Source: Massilia pinisoli
Lineage (GTDB): Bacteria > Pseudomonadota > Gammaproteobacteria > Burkholderiales > Burkholderiaceae_D
NCBI RefSeq assembly: GCF_024753285.1
Contig: NZ_JANUGW010000007.1
Coordinates: forward strand, 1-64,000
Direction of reading: 5' to 3'
DNA length: 64,000 nt
The notes beneath the pieces are model-generated. The model saw only the letters and a list, made by a program, of their open reading frames with translations, ran no database searches and was not told the DNA's origin. This document shows, piece by piece, positions 49,147-58,591 of this stretch. Made by a program: the position numbers and the translations under genes. Each line of letters opens with the position of its first letter. The first letter of the stretch is position 1.

Positions 49147-50640
49147 ATGATGACGAAAACCCTGAGCAGCAGCCTGCTGATCACCCTGGCGGCCCTCGCG
49201 GCCGCCGCTTCCGCGCGCACCCCGGCGTCCGGCCCGAACGAGGCGGCCACCGCGCGCCACTATGCCGCCCTGATCGATGGCACCAGGCCGAAGACGGCGG
49301 AACTGGTGCTGTTCTTTTCGCAGATGCCCAAGGGCGGCGACCTGCACCACCATTATTCCGGCGCGATCTATGCGGAGACCTATGTCGACTGGCTCGACAA
49401 GCAGGGCGCCTGCGTCAACAAGGTCACGTACCGCATCGAGACGGAGAAGAGCGTCGTCGACAGCGAGCGCGCCAAGCAGGCGAAGGACCGAACGTGCCTG
49501 TCGTCGGCCGACGTGTACGCCGACGATGCCGTGTGGCGCGAGCTGCTGCAACGCTGGTCCAGCAAGGACTTCAACAACCACGGCGCGATCCAGCCGCCGC
49601 CGGACCGCCAGTTCTTCCAGACCTTCGGCTACTTCGGCCCCGTCTCCGACCACAGCTTCCACGACGGCCTGCTCGAGTTGAAGAACCGCGCGCTGGCCGA
49701 GAACGTGAGCTATATCGAGACGATGTTCAAGAGCCCGGAGACGGTGTCCGATCCGGAGTTCGACAAGCGCGCATGGGACAGCGCCCGCGACGACGCGAAG
49801 TTCGCGCAATTGCTGGAGGCCGCCCGCCAGAAGCTCGACGCGACGTCCTCGTTCAAGGCGTCTGTCGACGCGTTCGTGAAAACCGTCGACGACGCGTCGC
49901 AGGGCATCGACGACGAGAACTTCACGATGCGCTACCAGACCTATGTCGTGCGCCTGTTCTCGCCGTCGCGCGTGTTCTCGTCGATGCTCGCGGCGTTCGA
50001 GGCGGCGGCGCGGGGCGGCAAGATCGTCGGCGTGAACATCGTGGGCCAGGAAAGCCAGATGGTCTCGATGCGCGACTACACGCTGCACATGCAGATGTTC
50101 CGCTTCCTGAAGAAGGCGTACCCGAAGGTCAACGTCGCGATGCACGCGGGCGAGCTGGCACTGGGCGACGTGCCGCCGGAAGACCTCAAGTACCACATCG
50201 ACCAGGCGCTGAACGTGGCGGGCGCGCAGCGCATCGGCCACGGCATCGACCTCGCGCACGAGACGAACGCCATCGGCATCATGAAGACGATGAAGGCGAA
50301 GGACATCCCCGTCGAGATCAACCTGACGTCCAACGCGTTCATCGAAGGCGTGCAGGGCGAGAACCACCCGATCACCTTGTACCGCAAATACGGCGTGCCG
50401 TACGTGATCTCGACGGACGACGCCGGCGTCACGCGCCACAACCTGGCGAACGAGTACGTGCTGTTCGCCAGCCGCTACAAGCCGACCTATGCGGAAATCA
50501 AGAAGGCGTCGTACAACGGCATCCGCTACAGCTTCCTGCCGGAAGCGGACAAGGCGCGCCTGATGCACCAGCTGGACGCCCGCTATGCGCGCTTCGAGGC
50601 GAACATCGCGGCCCTCGACCGCACCACCGTGAAGCACTGA
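49147..50640 (+). CDS. Exported adenosine deaminase-like enzyme
   Basis: This 497-residue protein is larger than cytoplasmic adenosine deaminase (about 340) and resembles the secreted ADGF/CECR1 group. A signal peptide (SSLLITLAALAAAASA) points to the periplasm or outside. Zinc and catalytic residues are present: His67 and His69 (GGDLHHHYSGA), MHAGE (His and general-acid Glu), RIGHGIDLA and STDDAG with paired Asp. It would turn adenosine into inosine. The gap after guaD is 48 bp and the operon may run on into it. Confidence 0.9.
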   Translation: MMTKTLSSSLLITLAALAAAASARTPASGPNEAATARHYAALIDGTRPKTAELVLFFSQMPKGGDLHHHYSGAIYAETYVDWLDKQGACVNKVTYRIETEKSVVDSERAKQAKDRTCLSSADVYADDAVWRELLQRWSSKDFNNHGAIQPPPDRQFFQTFGYFGPVSDHSFHDGLLELKNRALAENVSYIETMFKSPETVSDPEFDKRAWDSARDDAKFAQLLEAARQKLDATSSFKASVDAFVKTVDDASQGIDDENFTMRYQTYVVRLFSPSRVFSSMLAAFEAAARGGKIVGVNIVGQESQMVSMRDYTLHMQMFRFLKKAYPKVNVAMHAGELALGDVPPEDLKYHIDQALNVAGAQRIGHGIDLAHETNAIGIMKTMKAKDIPVEINLTSNAFIEGVQGENHPITLYRKYGVPYVISTDDAGVTRHNLANEYVLFASRYKPTYAEIKKASYNGIRYSFLPEADKARLMHQLDARYARFEANIAALDRTTVKH

Positions 50641-51225
50641 ACACAGCCGCGTCATCCCTCCAGCCGGCGGCGGCCCCGCCGCCGGCGTTCCCCCTCCTGC
50701 CGATCGGCGCCCGCCCGGCACGCCGAAATGAGCCATGCATATGTGGAAGCTGTGGCCAACTCGCTACAGAATCCGCGAATTCGCGTTCCCTTTGCCTAAA
50801 AAACAAGCGAAAGAATTTCATTACGGAATGCCGCATTTATAATCCGCCCGTGTCCGTTTTGTAGGGAACAGGCAGTCAGCACGCGACTAAATGCATGGTT
50901 TTTAAGCGACTTATACGCGCAAGCTATAAATTCCAAAAAGAAAACGTATTTGTCTGTAAAAGAACCTTCATGCATATTGGCCTTTTAATAAGCCAACGTC
51001 GGATAAAAAGAGCGGATTTTGGGTGTAATAGCCTGGAAATAATTAACCGCTAGACTCGCCTGCGCTGCTTTTTGCCGGTGCATTCTTATCAACGACCGCA
51101 CCACGAAACAGCAGATCGACCGAATAAAAACAGGCCGCCACAAGCGCGCCCGTTGAGTGTTTGCAGTACTAAGAGAGGGGAACGTCCGTTCCCGACCATA
51201 ACATCAAGTCTATTTGGGGTTTCCA
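50641..51225. other. Long regulatory gap before the TonB-dependent receptor
   Basis: These 585 bp hold no supported gene. Near the left edge is a GC hairpin (about 50663-50687: GCCGGCGGCG with GCCGCCGGC) without a T run, which may end the purine operon. The stretch 50760-51060 is AT-rich and includes an inverted repeat TTGGC/GCCAA at 50977-50996, a candidate operator. The receptor promoter should lie between that and 51200. Confidence 0.5.
50977..50996. promoter_or_regulatory. Inverted repeat upstream of TonB-dependent receptor
   Basis: TTGGC at 50977-50981 and GCCAA at 50992-50996 flank an AT-only core. The dyad sits 230 bp before the receptor start in an AT-rich patch, as an operator might. 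Regulator unknown. Confidence 0.3.
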
Positions 51226-54200
51226 ATGATCTATCAAAAACGGATTCAGCTGACCAAGCTGGCGCTGGCTCTGTCGATCGCGCTCGCCGGAGCGCCGGCG
51301 CTCGCGCAGAACACCACGTCGGCAGTCGGCGGTCGTATCACGAGCGCTGACGGCCGTCCGGCCGCAGGGGCATCGGTGCAAATCGTCCACACCGAATCCG
51401 GTTCGGTCAGCAACGTCGTCACCGACGCGGAAGGCCGCTATGTCGCGCGCGGCCTGCGTACGGGCGGTCCGTACACGATCATTATCACCAAGGACGGCGT
51501 CACGGAAAAACGTGAAGGCATCTACCTGCAGTTGGCGGAAACCGCCACCGTCGACGCGACCGTCGGCGCACCGATGCAGACCGTGACCATCGCCGGCAGC
51601 CGCGCACGTTCCGAAATCTTCAACCGCACCAATATGGGTGCCGGCACCGCGATCAGCAACACCCAGCTGCAGATCCAGGCGTCGGTCAACCGCAACCTGC
51701 AGGACTACGCCCGTGCGGACCCGCGCGTGTCGCAGACCGACAAGGAACGCGGCGAACTGTCCGTCGCGGGCCAGAACTCGCGCTACAACTCCATCACCAT
51801 CGACGGCGTGAACGTGAACGACACGTTCGGCCTGGAAGCCAACGGCAGCCCGACGACGCGCCAGCCGATCTCGATCGAGGCGATCCAGTCGACGCAGGTG
51901 AACGTCGCCAACTACGACGTCACGCAGAAGGGCTACACGGGCGGTAACATCAACGCCGTCACGAAGTCCGGCACGAACCAGTGGAAGGGCGGCGTGTACT
52001 ACGTGTACCGCGACGACCGCCTGGCCGGCCAGCGCTACAACTCGGCGAACAACACGTATTCGGATCCGGTGCCGTTCAAGGAAACGACGAAGGGCGTGTG
52101 GGCCAGCGGCCCGCTGGTCGAGGACAAGCTGTTCCTGTACGCGCTGTCGGAAGAGACGAATTCCTCGCGCAGTGCGCCGGACTTTGGCCCGGTCGGTTCG
52201 AGCAATGGCACGACCGTCGCCATCACCCCGGCCGAGATCGCCGCGGTGCAGGACATCATGAAGACCCGCTACGGCGTCAACGCCGGCAACTTGGCGCAAG
52301 GCGGCGGCAACTTCGTGTCGCGCGAGCAGATGCTGAAGGTCGACTGGAACATCAGCGACAACCACCGCGCCAACGTCCGCTACCAGCGCACCACGCAGGC
52401 CGAGCCGCAGTACTCCACGTTCAGCGCCACCGGCCTGAGCCTGGATTCCGCCTACTGGTCGCAGGGCAAGCAGATCGAAACGACCGTGGCCCAGCTGTTC
52501 TCGGACTGGACCCCGACCTTCGCGACCGAAATCAAGGCCTCGACACGTAACTACGATTCCGTCCCGACCAATAACTCGACCCTGCCGAGCATCGGCGTGC
52601 AGTTCACGGGCGCGGTGCCGGCCGGCACCCCGAGCGGCGTGACGACCGGTTCGCGCACTCTGTTCCTGGGCACGGACAACTCGCGCCAGTTCAACGTGCT
52701 GCGCACCCGCACCCAGGACTACTACACGGGCGCCAACTGGACGCTGGGCGATCACGAGATCAAGTTCGGTGCCGACTACCAGAAGAACAAGATCTACAAC
52801 GCGTTCCTGCAGAACGTATACGGCAACTATACCTTCGGTTGCGACAACAACCTGACCTACTCGTTCGGCAGCATCAACTGCACGACCGCGTCGCAGGCCC
52901 AGGTCGAAGCCGCCGTGCTGGAAAACCTGCGCACGGGCCGCTACACGTCGTACACGCTGCAGGTCGCCGCACCGGGCCTCACGCTGAACGACGCCGTCGC
53001 CCAGTTCAACATGACGAACACGGGCCTGTTCCTGCAGGACACCTGGAAGTTCAACCGCCAGCTGACCCTGAACTATGGCTTCCGCGTGGATGAGGTGGGC
53101 GTAGGCGGCCAGCCGATCGCCAATCCGAAGGTGGCCCAGGCCGCCGTGCTGAACCCGAACGCCCGCCAGACCGGCGGCTTCGGCTACAACAACCAGCAGA
53201 CCATCGACGGCACCAAGCTGTTCCAGCCGCGCTTCGGTTTCAACTACAACTTCGACACCCCGCGCCGCATGCAGGTCCGCGGCGGCTTCGGCCTGTTCCA
53301 GGGCGCCGCGATGTCCGTCTGGCTCGCGAACCCGTACCAGAATACGGGCATGACGACGCAGCAGATCACCTGCTCGGCAACCGCCACGACGAAGTGCCCG
53401 GCGGTTGCCGGCACGGCGACCGGTGCGTTCAGCACGGACGTCAACAACCAGCCGAAGCTGGGCGGTTCGACGCCGCCTGTCGCCAGCGTCGACCTGCTGG
53501 ATCCGAACGTGAAGCAGCCGTCCGTGTGGAAAGCCAACCTGGCCTTCGAGACGGAACTGCCGTGGTACGGCCTCGTCGCCAGCGCCGAGGTGCTGTACGC
53601 GCACACGAAGGACGCGATCTTCTTCCAGAACCTGAACCTGGGCCAGCCGACCAAGATCGGCCAGGACGGCCGCCAGCTGTTCTGGAACGCGAACGGCCTG
53701 TCGCAGAACTGCTGGAGCGTGGGTAACAACACCGTCAGCACGACGAAGGGCTGCACCAACACGAACAAGTCGCTGTCCAACTCCGCGTTCGGCAACGTGA
53801 TCAAGGTCACCAACACGGACAAGGGCGAGAACCGCGTCTCGACGCTGGCGCTGTCGTATCCGATGACGAAGGGCCTGGGCTGGTCGATCGCCGCGAGCCA
53901 CACGTACGCGACGGAAGTGTCGAACCTGACGTCGTCGACGTCCGGTTCGAACTACGGCGCCCGTTCGGCACTGAACCCGAACGACAACGTCGCGGCCAAC
54001 TCGGCCTACCTGGTCAAGAACCGCATCAACGCCCTCGTGAACTTCGAGAAGGCCTTCTTCGGCACGTACAAGACCCGCTTCGGCGTGTTCTACGAAGGCC
54101 GTACCGGCAAGCCGTACAGCTGGACCTTCAAGAACGACGCGAACGGCGACGGCACCAGCAGCAACGACCTGATGTACATCCCGAAAGCGTTCGGTTCGGG

Positions 54201-54639
54201 CGAGGTCGTGTTCGCGGGCGATACGGCGACCAACCACGCCGCCGAACAGCGCTTCTGGGACATCGTCAACGCCAACAAGTCGCTGCGTCAGGCGGCCGGC
54301 GGCGTCGTGGCCCGCTACGGCGACTTCTCGCCGTGGACGAACAGCTTCGACCTGCGCCTCGGCCAGGAAATCCCGGGCATGTTCAAGCGTAACAAGGCAT
54401 CGATCTCGTTCGACATCCTGAACTTCGGCAACCTGCTGAACAAGAAGTGGGGCCACATCAACGAAGCGCCGTTCTTCTCGGCAGGTGGCCAGACCCGCGG
54501 CTTCGTCGACTATGCCGGCCTGGATGCGAACGGCCACTACGTGTACGCCGTGCGCTCGACCGTCGATCCGCTGCAGATCCGCCAGGTCAAAGGCGAATCT
54601 CAGTGGTCGGCACAGGTCACCGTCAAGTACGAGTTCTGA
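51226..54639 (+). CDS. TonB-dependent outer-membrane receptor with carboxypeptidase-like N-domain
   Basis: This 1137-residue protein has a signal peptide ending ALAQ, a CarboxypepD_reg-like domain (about 30-105: GRITSADGRPAAGASVQIV), a plug domain (about 115-230, with GQNSRYNSITIDGVNVND) and a 22-strand-type barrel ending VTVKYEF. It belongs to the Oar-like receptors. ATG 51226 is preferred over upstream TTG 51214, because the signal peptide begins there and GGGG lies at 51216-51219. The neighbours are an adenosine deaminase, a 5'-nucleotidase and a nuclease, so its ligand may be a nucleic-acid fragment or nucleoside; this is inference. Confidence 0.92.
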   Translation: MIYQKRIQLTKLALALSIALAGAPALAQNTTSAVGGRITSADGRPAAGASVQIVHTESGSVSNVVTDAEGRYVARGLRTGGPYTIIITKDGVTEKREGIYLQLAETATVDATVGAPMQTVTIAGSRARSEIFNRTNMGAGTAISNTQLQIQASVNRNLQDYARADPRVSQTDKERGELSVAGQNSRYNSITIDGVNVNDTFGLEANGSPTTRQPISIEAIQSTQVNVANYDVTQKGYTGGNINAVTKSGTNQWKGGVYYVYRDDRLAGQRYNSANNTYSDPVPFKETTKGVWASGPLVEDKLFLYALSEETNSSRSAPDFGPVGSSNGTTVAITPAEIAAVQDIMKTRYGVNAGNLAQGGGNFVSREQMLKVDWNISDNHRANVRYQRTTQAEPQYSTFSATGLSLDSAYWSQGKQIETTVAQLFSDWTPTFATEIKASTRNYDSVPTNNSTLPSIGVQFTGAVPAGTPSGVTTGSRTLFLGTDNSRQFNVLRTRTQDYYTGANWTLGDHEIKFGADYQKNKIYNAFLQNVYGNYTFGCDNNLTYSFGSINCTTASQAQVEAAVLENLRTGRYTSYTLQVAAPGLTLNDAVAQFNMTNTGLFLQDTWKFNRQLTLNYGFRVDEVGVGGQPIANPKVAQAAVLNPNARQTGGFGYNNQQTIDGTKLFQPRFGFNYNFDTPRRMQVRGGFGLFQGAAMSVWLANPYQNTGMTTQQITCSATATTKCPAVAGTATGAFSTDVNNQPKLGGSTPPVASVDLLDPNVKQPSVWKANLAFETELPWYGLVASAEVLYAHTKDAIFFQNLNLGQPTKIGQDGRQLFWNANGLSQNCWSVGNNTVSTTKGCTNTNKSLSNSAFGNVIKVTNTDKGENRVSTLALSYPMTKGLGWSIAASHTYATEVSNLTSSTSGSNYGARSALNPNDNVAANSAYLVKNRINALVNFEKAFFGTYKTRFGVFYEGRTGKPYSWTFKNDANGDGTSSNDLMYIPKAFGSGEVVFAGDTATNHAAEQRFWDIVNANKSLRQAAGGVVARYGDFSPWTNSFDLRLGQEIPGMFKRNKASISFDILNFGNLLNKKWGHINEAPFFSAGGQTRGFVDYAGLDANGHYVYAVRSTVDPLQIRQVKGESQWSAQVTVKYEF

Positions 54640-54676
54640 TCGTTTCGATCTGAACGCCGTCGCATGACGTGACGAA

Positions 54677-54706
54677 ACGGCCGGTGGCGACACCGGCCGT
54701 TTTTTT
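54677..54706 (+). terminator. Rho-independent terminator after the TonB-dependent receptor
   Basis: A 10-bp stem (ACGGCCGGTG pairing with CACCGGCCGT, 54677-54700) is followed by a run of seven T residues. It begins 38 bp after the receptor stop. Confidence 0.9.
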
Positions 54707-54794
54707 CGTTGTAATTTCGCCGTCCGTAAAGACCCGGGGCAGAAGCGCCGATGCCATAATCGACGACTGCTGTCAGCACCCTAAAAGGCTATCC

Positions 54795-56480
54795 ATGATC
54801 GTAATCCGTCCGTCCCTGCTGGCCCTGGGCACGGCACTGCTGCTGTCCGGCTGCGCCGGCACGCCGGCCCGGCCGCCAGGTCCGCTGGAGATCAACCTCG
54901 TCGCCCTGAACGACTTCCACGGCAACCTCGAACCCAGCAAGTACACGTACACGCCGCCCGGCGCCACCGCACCGCGCACGATCCAGGCCGGCGGCATCGA
55001 CGTGCTGAAAGGCGCGCTCGACGCTTTCCGCAACGAGGACCCCGATCTGCTGTTCGTCGCCGCCGGCGACCTCGTGGGCGCGAGCCCTGCCGTGTCGTCG
55101 ATGTTCGCCGACGAACCGAGCATCGAGGCGCTGAACCGCATGGGCCTCGTCGCCAGCTCGCTCGGCAACCATGAATTCGACCAGGGCCCGCAAGAACTGC
55201 TGCGCCAGCAGCACGGCGGCTGCGATTCGCCGCGTCCCGCGAAGGCCTGCCGCTACTCGCCCGACTTCAAGGGCGCCGGCTTCACGTACCTGGCCGCCAA
55301 CGTCGTCGATGCGCGCACGGGCAAGAATCTCGTGCCCGGCTCGCGCGTCGTCGACGTCAAGGGCGTCAAGGTCGGCCTGATCGGCGCCGTCCTGCACGAC
55401 CTGGCGTCCGTGACGGTGCCCGCGGCGATCCAGGGCCTGGACGTGCGCGACGAAGCGGCCTCGATCAACGCCCAGCTGCCGGCGCTGCGCGCGCAGGGCG
55501 CCCAGGTGTTCGTCGTGCTGATCCACGAAGGCGGCTTCGCCGACCAGCCGTACGACAAGGCCGATTGCAATACGCTGCACGGTCCCATCGTCGCCATCGC
55601 GAAGCAACTCGACCCCGCGATCCGCCTCGTCATCAGCGGCCATTCGCACACGGGCTATCTGTGCAAGGTGGACGGCAAGGTGGTCACGCAGGCCGACGCC
55701 TACGGCCACCTGCTGTCGCGCATCAAGCTCACGCTGAATCCCGTCACGAAGGACGTCGAGGACATCCAGGTGCGCAACGTCGTGATGGCACCGGACGCAT
55801 TCAAGCCGGACGTCGGCCTGTCCGCCTATCTCGCCGACGTGCGCGCGAAGAGTCGCGCGGAGCTGGGCAAGCCGGTGGCGCGCATCGCGGGCGCTTTGTC
55901 CCGCCACGAGGCGCCGTCGGGCGAGTCGCCGCTGGGCGACGCGATCGCCGACGCGGCCGTCGCCGCCACGCGCGAGCAGGGCGTGCAGATCGGCTTCATG
56001 AACGCGGGCGGCATCCGCAAGGATCTGGAGTCGGGCGAGGGCGGCGTCGTCACGTTCGGCCAGGCCCAGGCCGTGCTCCCGTTCGGGAACACCCTTGTCG
56101 TGATGGACCTCACGGGCGCGCAGCTGCGCACCCTGCTCGAGCAACAGTGGGACCGGCCCGCGTCATCCGGCGCATCGATCCTCGCCGTGTCGGGCAGCCT
56201 TGCGTACGACTGGGACGGCACGCAGCCGCCGGGCCGGCGCGTCGTGCCGGGCAGCGTGAAGGTCGACGGCGTGCCGCTCGCGGACGACAAGGTCTACCGC
56301 GTCGTCGCCAACAACTTCCTGGCGGGCGGCGGCGACAACTTCCCCGCGTTCGCCAAGGGCACGCGCCGTGCGGACACGGGCGTGCGCGACCTCGACGCAT
56401 TGGTCGCCTGGCTGCAGAAGCATCCGGAGACGGGCGCCGCGGGCATGGTGGCACAGCAGCGTATCCGCAAAATCCGATAA
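54795..56480 (+). CDS. 5'-nucleotidase/metallophosphatase lipoprotein
   Basis: This 561-residue UshA-type enzyme removes phosphate from nucleotides outside the cytoplasm. The lipoprotein signal ends LLSGC with Cys20, which anchors it to a membrane. Metallophosphoesterase motifs are LNDFHGN, AAGDLVG, LGNHEFD and ISGHSHTG. The C-terminal 5'-nucleotidase domain shows NAGGIRKDL, LPFGNTLVVMDLTG and ANNFLAGGGDNFPAF. ATG 54795 is the start that gives the lipoprotein signal. It lies between the TonB-dependent receptor and the nuclease. Confidence 0.94.
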   Translation: MIVIRPSLLALGTALLLSGCAGTPARPPGPLEINLVALNDFHGNLEPSKYTYTPPGATAPRTIQAGGIDVLKGALDAFRNEDPDLLFVAAGDLVGASPAVSSMFADEPSIEALNRMGLVASSLGNHEFDQGPQELLRQQHGGCDSPRPAKACRYSPDFKGAGFTYLAANVVDARTGKNLVPGSRVVDVKGVKVGLIGAVLHDLASVTVPAAIQGLDVRDEAASINAQLPALRAQGAQVFVVLIHEGGFADQPYDKADCNTLHGPIVAIAKQLDPAIRLVISGHSHTGYLCKVDGKVVTQADAYGHLLSRIKLTLNPVTKDVEDIQVRNVVMAPDAFKPDVGLSAYLADVRAKSRAELGKPVARIAGALSRHEAPSGESPLGDAIADAAVAATREQGVQIGFMNAGGIRKDLESGEGGVVTFGQAQAVLPFGNTLVVMDLTGAQLRTLLEQQWDRPASSGASILAVSGSLAYDWDGTQPPGRRVVPGSVKVDGVPLADDKVYRVVANNFLAGGGDNFPAFAKGTRRADTGVRDLDALVAWLQKHPETGAAGMVAQQRIRKIR

Positions 56481-56493
56481 CGATATAAACGAT

Positions 56494-57564
56494 ATGAAAC
56501 GAAAAGTTCTGATGAAAACGATCGCCTGCGCGCTGCTGCTCGCGGGCGCCTCCGTGTCGCTGGACGCAGCCGCGTGGGGCACGGACGGCCACCGCGCCGT
56601 GGGTGCCATCGCCGACCAGCTGATCAAGGGCACCCATGCCGAGCGCCGCGTCAAGGCGATGCTGCTGCCGGGCGAATCGCTGGAAGCCGTCTCCACGTGG
56701 CCCGATTGCGTGAAGGGCAACTGGTGCGGTCCGCAGACGCCGGAGATGATCGCGTACGTGGCCGCCAATCCGAAGCACAGCGAGTACCACTACACGGACG
56801 TGCCGTTCCAGCTCGACCACTACCACGACGGCGCGCCCGGCACGGCCGACGACGACATCGTGCAGACCCTGAAGGAGTGCATCGCCGTCCTGCGCGGCAA
56901 CGACACCCCGGTGACGAACCCGCACAACTTCACGCAGCGGCAGGCTCTGATCCTCGTGACGCACCTGGCCGGCGACATCGTCCAGCCGCTGCACGTGGGC
57001 GCCGCCTTCGTCGACAAGGACGGGCATTTCGTCGTGCCGACGACGAAGGCCGAGATCGACGAGACCGCCGTCTTCGATTCGCGCGGCGGCAACAACTTCC
57101 TGCTGGACGACGCGAAAATCGAGCAGATGTCCGCCAACCTGATCCCGCCGGGCGAACCGAAGCCGGAGAAGCCGGGTGTGCCGAAGGCGCTGACGAAACC
57201 GTTCCACTCGTACTGGGACAGCACGACGGTCGACTATGCGTTCCGCCGCATCCGCACGAAGACGCCCGAGCAGTTCGCCCGGGCCGTCATCGCCGCCAAA
57301 CCGGCCGTCGCGAAGAGCGCGGGCGATCCCGCGACGTGGCCTTACCAGTGGGCCGACGACACGCTGGCCGTGTCGAAGACGGCGTTCGCCGGCGTCACGG
57401 CGGGGGCCATCGTGCCGCAAGTCGACAAGAAGGGTGCAACGTATTACACGTGGAGCCTGGAAGTGCCGGGAGATTATCCGGTGCCCAGCTCCGCGCTGGC
57501 GAAGACGCAGATCATCAAGGGCGGCTATCACCTGGCCGCGCTCTTGAAGGCGATCTGGCCGTAG
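56494..57564 (+). CDS. S1/P1-type zinc nuclease, exported
   Basis: This 356-residue protein has a signal peptide (about 1-27) that leaves Trp28 as mature residue 1, as required in S1/P1 nucleases, where that Trp binds zinc. Further ligands are His33 (DGHRAVG), Asp in STWPDC, His in EYHYTDVP and the cluster THLAGDIVQPLH. These enzymes cut single-stranded DNA and RNA to 5'-nucleotides, which the upstream 5'-nucleotidase would then dephosphorylate. It starts 13 bp after that gene. An ATG at 56512 is an alternative start. Confidence 0.93.
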   Translation: MKRKVLMKTIACALLLAGASVSLDAAAWGTDGHRAVGAIADQLIKGTHAERRVKAMLLPGESLEAVSTWPDCVKGNWCGPQTPEMIAYVAANPKHSEYHYTDVPFQLDHYHDGAPGTADDDIVQTLKECIAVLRGNDTPVTNPHNFTQRQALILVTHLAGDIVQPLHVGAAFVDKDGHFVVPTTKAEIDETAVFDSRGGNNFLLDDAKIEQMSANLIPPGEPKPEKPGVPKALTKPFHSYWDSTTVDYAFRRIRTKTPEQFARAVIAAKPAVAKSAGDPATWPYQWADDTLAVSKTAFAGVTAGAIVPQVDKKGATYYTWSLEVPGDYPVPSSALAKTQIIKGGYHLAALLKAIWP

Positions 57565-57597
57565 GCTGGCCGTAACCCGCGGCCGCTATCCTGCGGG

Positions 57598-57633
57598 AGC
57601 CGCCGCGTGCCCACGAGGCCGCGGCGGCTTTTT
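57598..57633 (+). terminator. Rho-independent terminator after the nuclease gene
   Basis: AGCCGCCGCG (57598-57607) pairs with CGCGGCGGCT (57620-57629) and is followed by T residues to 57633. Confidence 0.88.
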
Positions 57634-57680
57634 CATGCGCATCCGTTAGAATTGGCATCCCATCGTTCCAGACCGCTTCC

Positions 57681-58514
57681 ATGCCCACCTTGCTTCGCCT
57701 TGCCCTCCCTTTACCCTTGTTGATCGCGCTGCCGGCCGCCGCCGCCGATGGCGATGCGCGCACTGTGCCCTTGTGGGAGGCGGGCGTGGGCGCCGCCGTG
57801 TTCAGCACGCCCGCGTACCCGGCCTCGTCGGACCGCAGCACGCGCGGCATCGCACTGCCTTTCCTACTGTACCGCGGCAAGGTGCTGCGCGTCGACCAGG
57901 GCGGCGTGGGCGCGCGCCTGTTGAACACGGACCGCGTGGAATTCGACGTCGGCTTCGCCGCCGCGCTGCCCGCGTATTCGAAGGACGTGGAGGCGCGGCG
58001 CGGCATGCCCGATCTGGGCACGCTCGTCGAATTCGGCCCGCGTGTGAAATACAAGTTCGCCGACCTGGGCGATGCGGGGCGCCTGCGCGCGGAGCTGCCC
58101 GTGCGCGCCGTCATCGAAGGCCGCGGCGGTTTCCGCCGCCAGGGCTGGACGACGGAACCGCGCCTCGTGTGGGAACAGCGCGGCGACGGCGGCCGCTGGA
58201 CGCTGGAGACGCAACTCGGCGCCGTGTTCGGCGACCGCCGGATCCATCGCTATTTCTACGAAGTGGCACCGCAGTACGCGACGGCGGACCGGCCGGCTTA
58301 TCGCGCGGACGGCGGCTTGATGCTCGTGCGGACGGGCGTGTTCGGCACGCTGCGCGTGAACCCGGACGTGCGCGTGTTCGGGTTCGTGCGGCTGGACAGC
58401 TATGCGGGGAATGCGAACCGGGATAGTCCGCTGTTCGAGAAGAAGGCCGGGGTGTCGGCCGGCGTGGGCTTCGCGTGGACGTTGGCGCGGTCGACCCGCA
58501 GCGCGAACGAGTAA
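57681..58514 (+). CDS. MipA/OmpV family outer-membrane protein
   Basis: This 277-residue protein has a signal peptide (LALPLPLLIALPAAAA) and the MipA/OmpV pattern: WEAGVGAAVFSTPAYPASSD, then PFLLYRGKVLRVDQGG and RVEFDVGFAAALP. A beta-barrel is expected. Family roles include scaffolding of murein synthesis and antibiotic entry; which applies here is unknown. Composition matches the core genome. Confidence 0.9.
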   Translation: MPTLLRLALPLPLLIALPAAAADGDARTVPLWEAGVGAAVFSTPAYPASSDRSTRGIALPFLLYRGKVLRVDQGGVGARLLNTDRVEFDVGFAAALPAYSKDVEARRGMPDLGTLVEFGPRVKYKFADLGDAGRLRAELPVRAVIEGRGGFRRQGWTTEPRLVWEQRGDGGRWTLETQLGAVFGDRRIHRYFYEVAPQYATADRPAYRADGGLMLVRTGVFGTLRVNPDVRVFGFVRLDSYAGNANRDSPLFEKKAGVSAGVGFAWTLARSTRSANE

Positions 58515-58530
58515 CGCCGGTGTCGGTTGA

Positions 58531-58558
58531 ACGCGTGGACGGCAAGCCGTCCACGCGT
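58531..58558. terminator. Palindromic hairpin between convergent genes
   Basis: A perfect 13-bp stem with a two-base loop (ACGCGTGGACGGC, AA, GCCGTCCACGCGT) lies between the convergent mipA-like gene and the ABC permease gene. It lacks T runs, so it may act as a bidirectional block or RNA-processing site rather than a classical terminator. Confidence 0.55.
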
Positions 58559-58591
58559 CCAACGAACGCTTGCCTACCGGCGTATGGACAA

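Noticed and set aside
51169-54693. An 1174-codon open frame antisense to the TonB-dependent receptor
   Set aside because: It mirrors the third-codon GC bias of the sense gene, has low-complexity Arg/Val/Asp-rich content, no domain pattern and no ribosome site. The sense frame is an unmistakable receptor.
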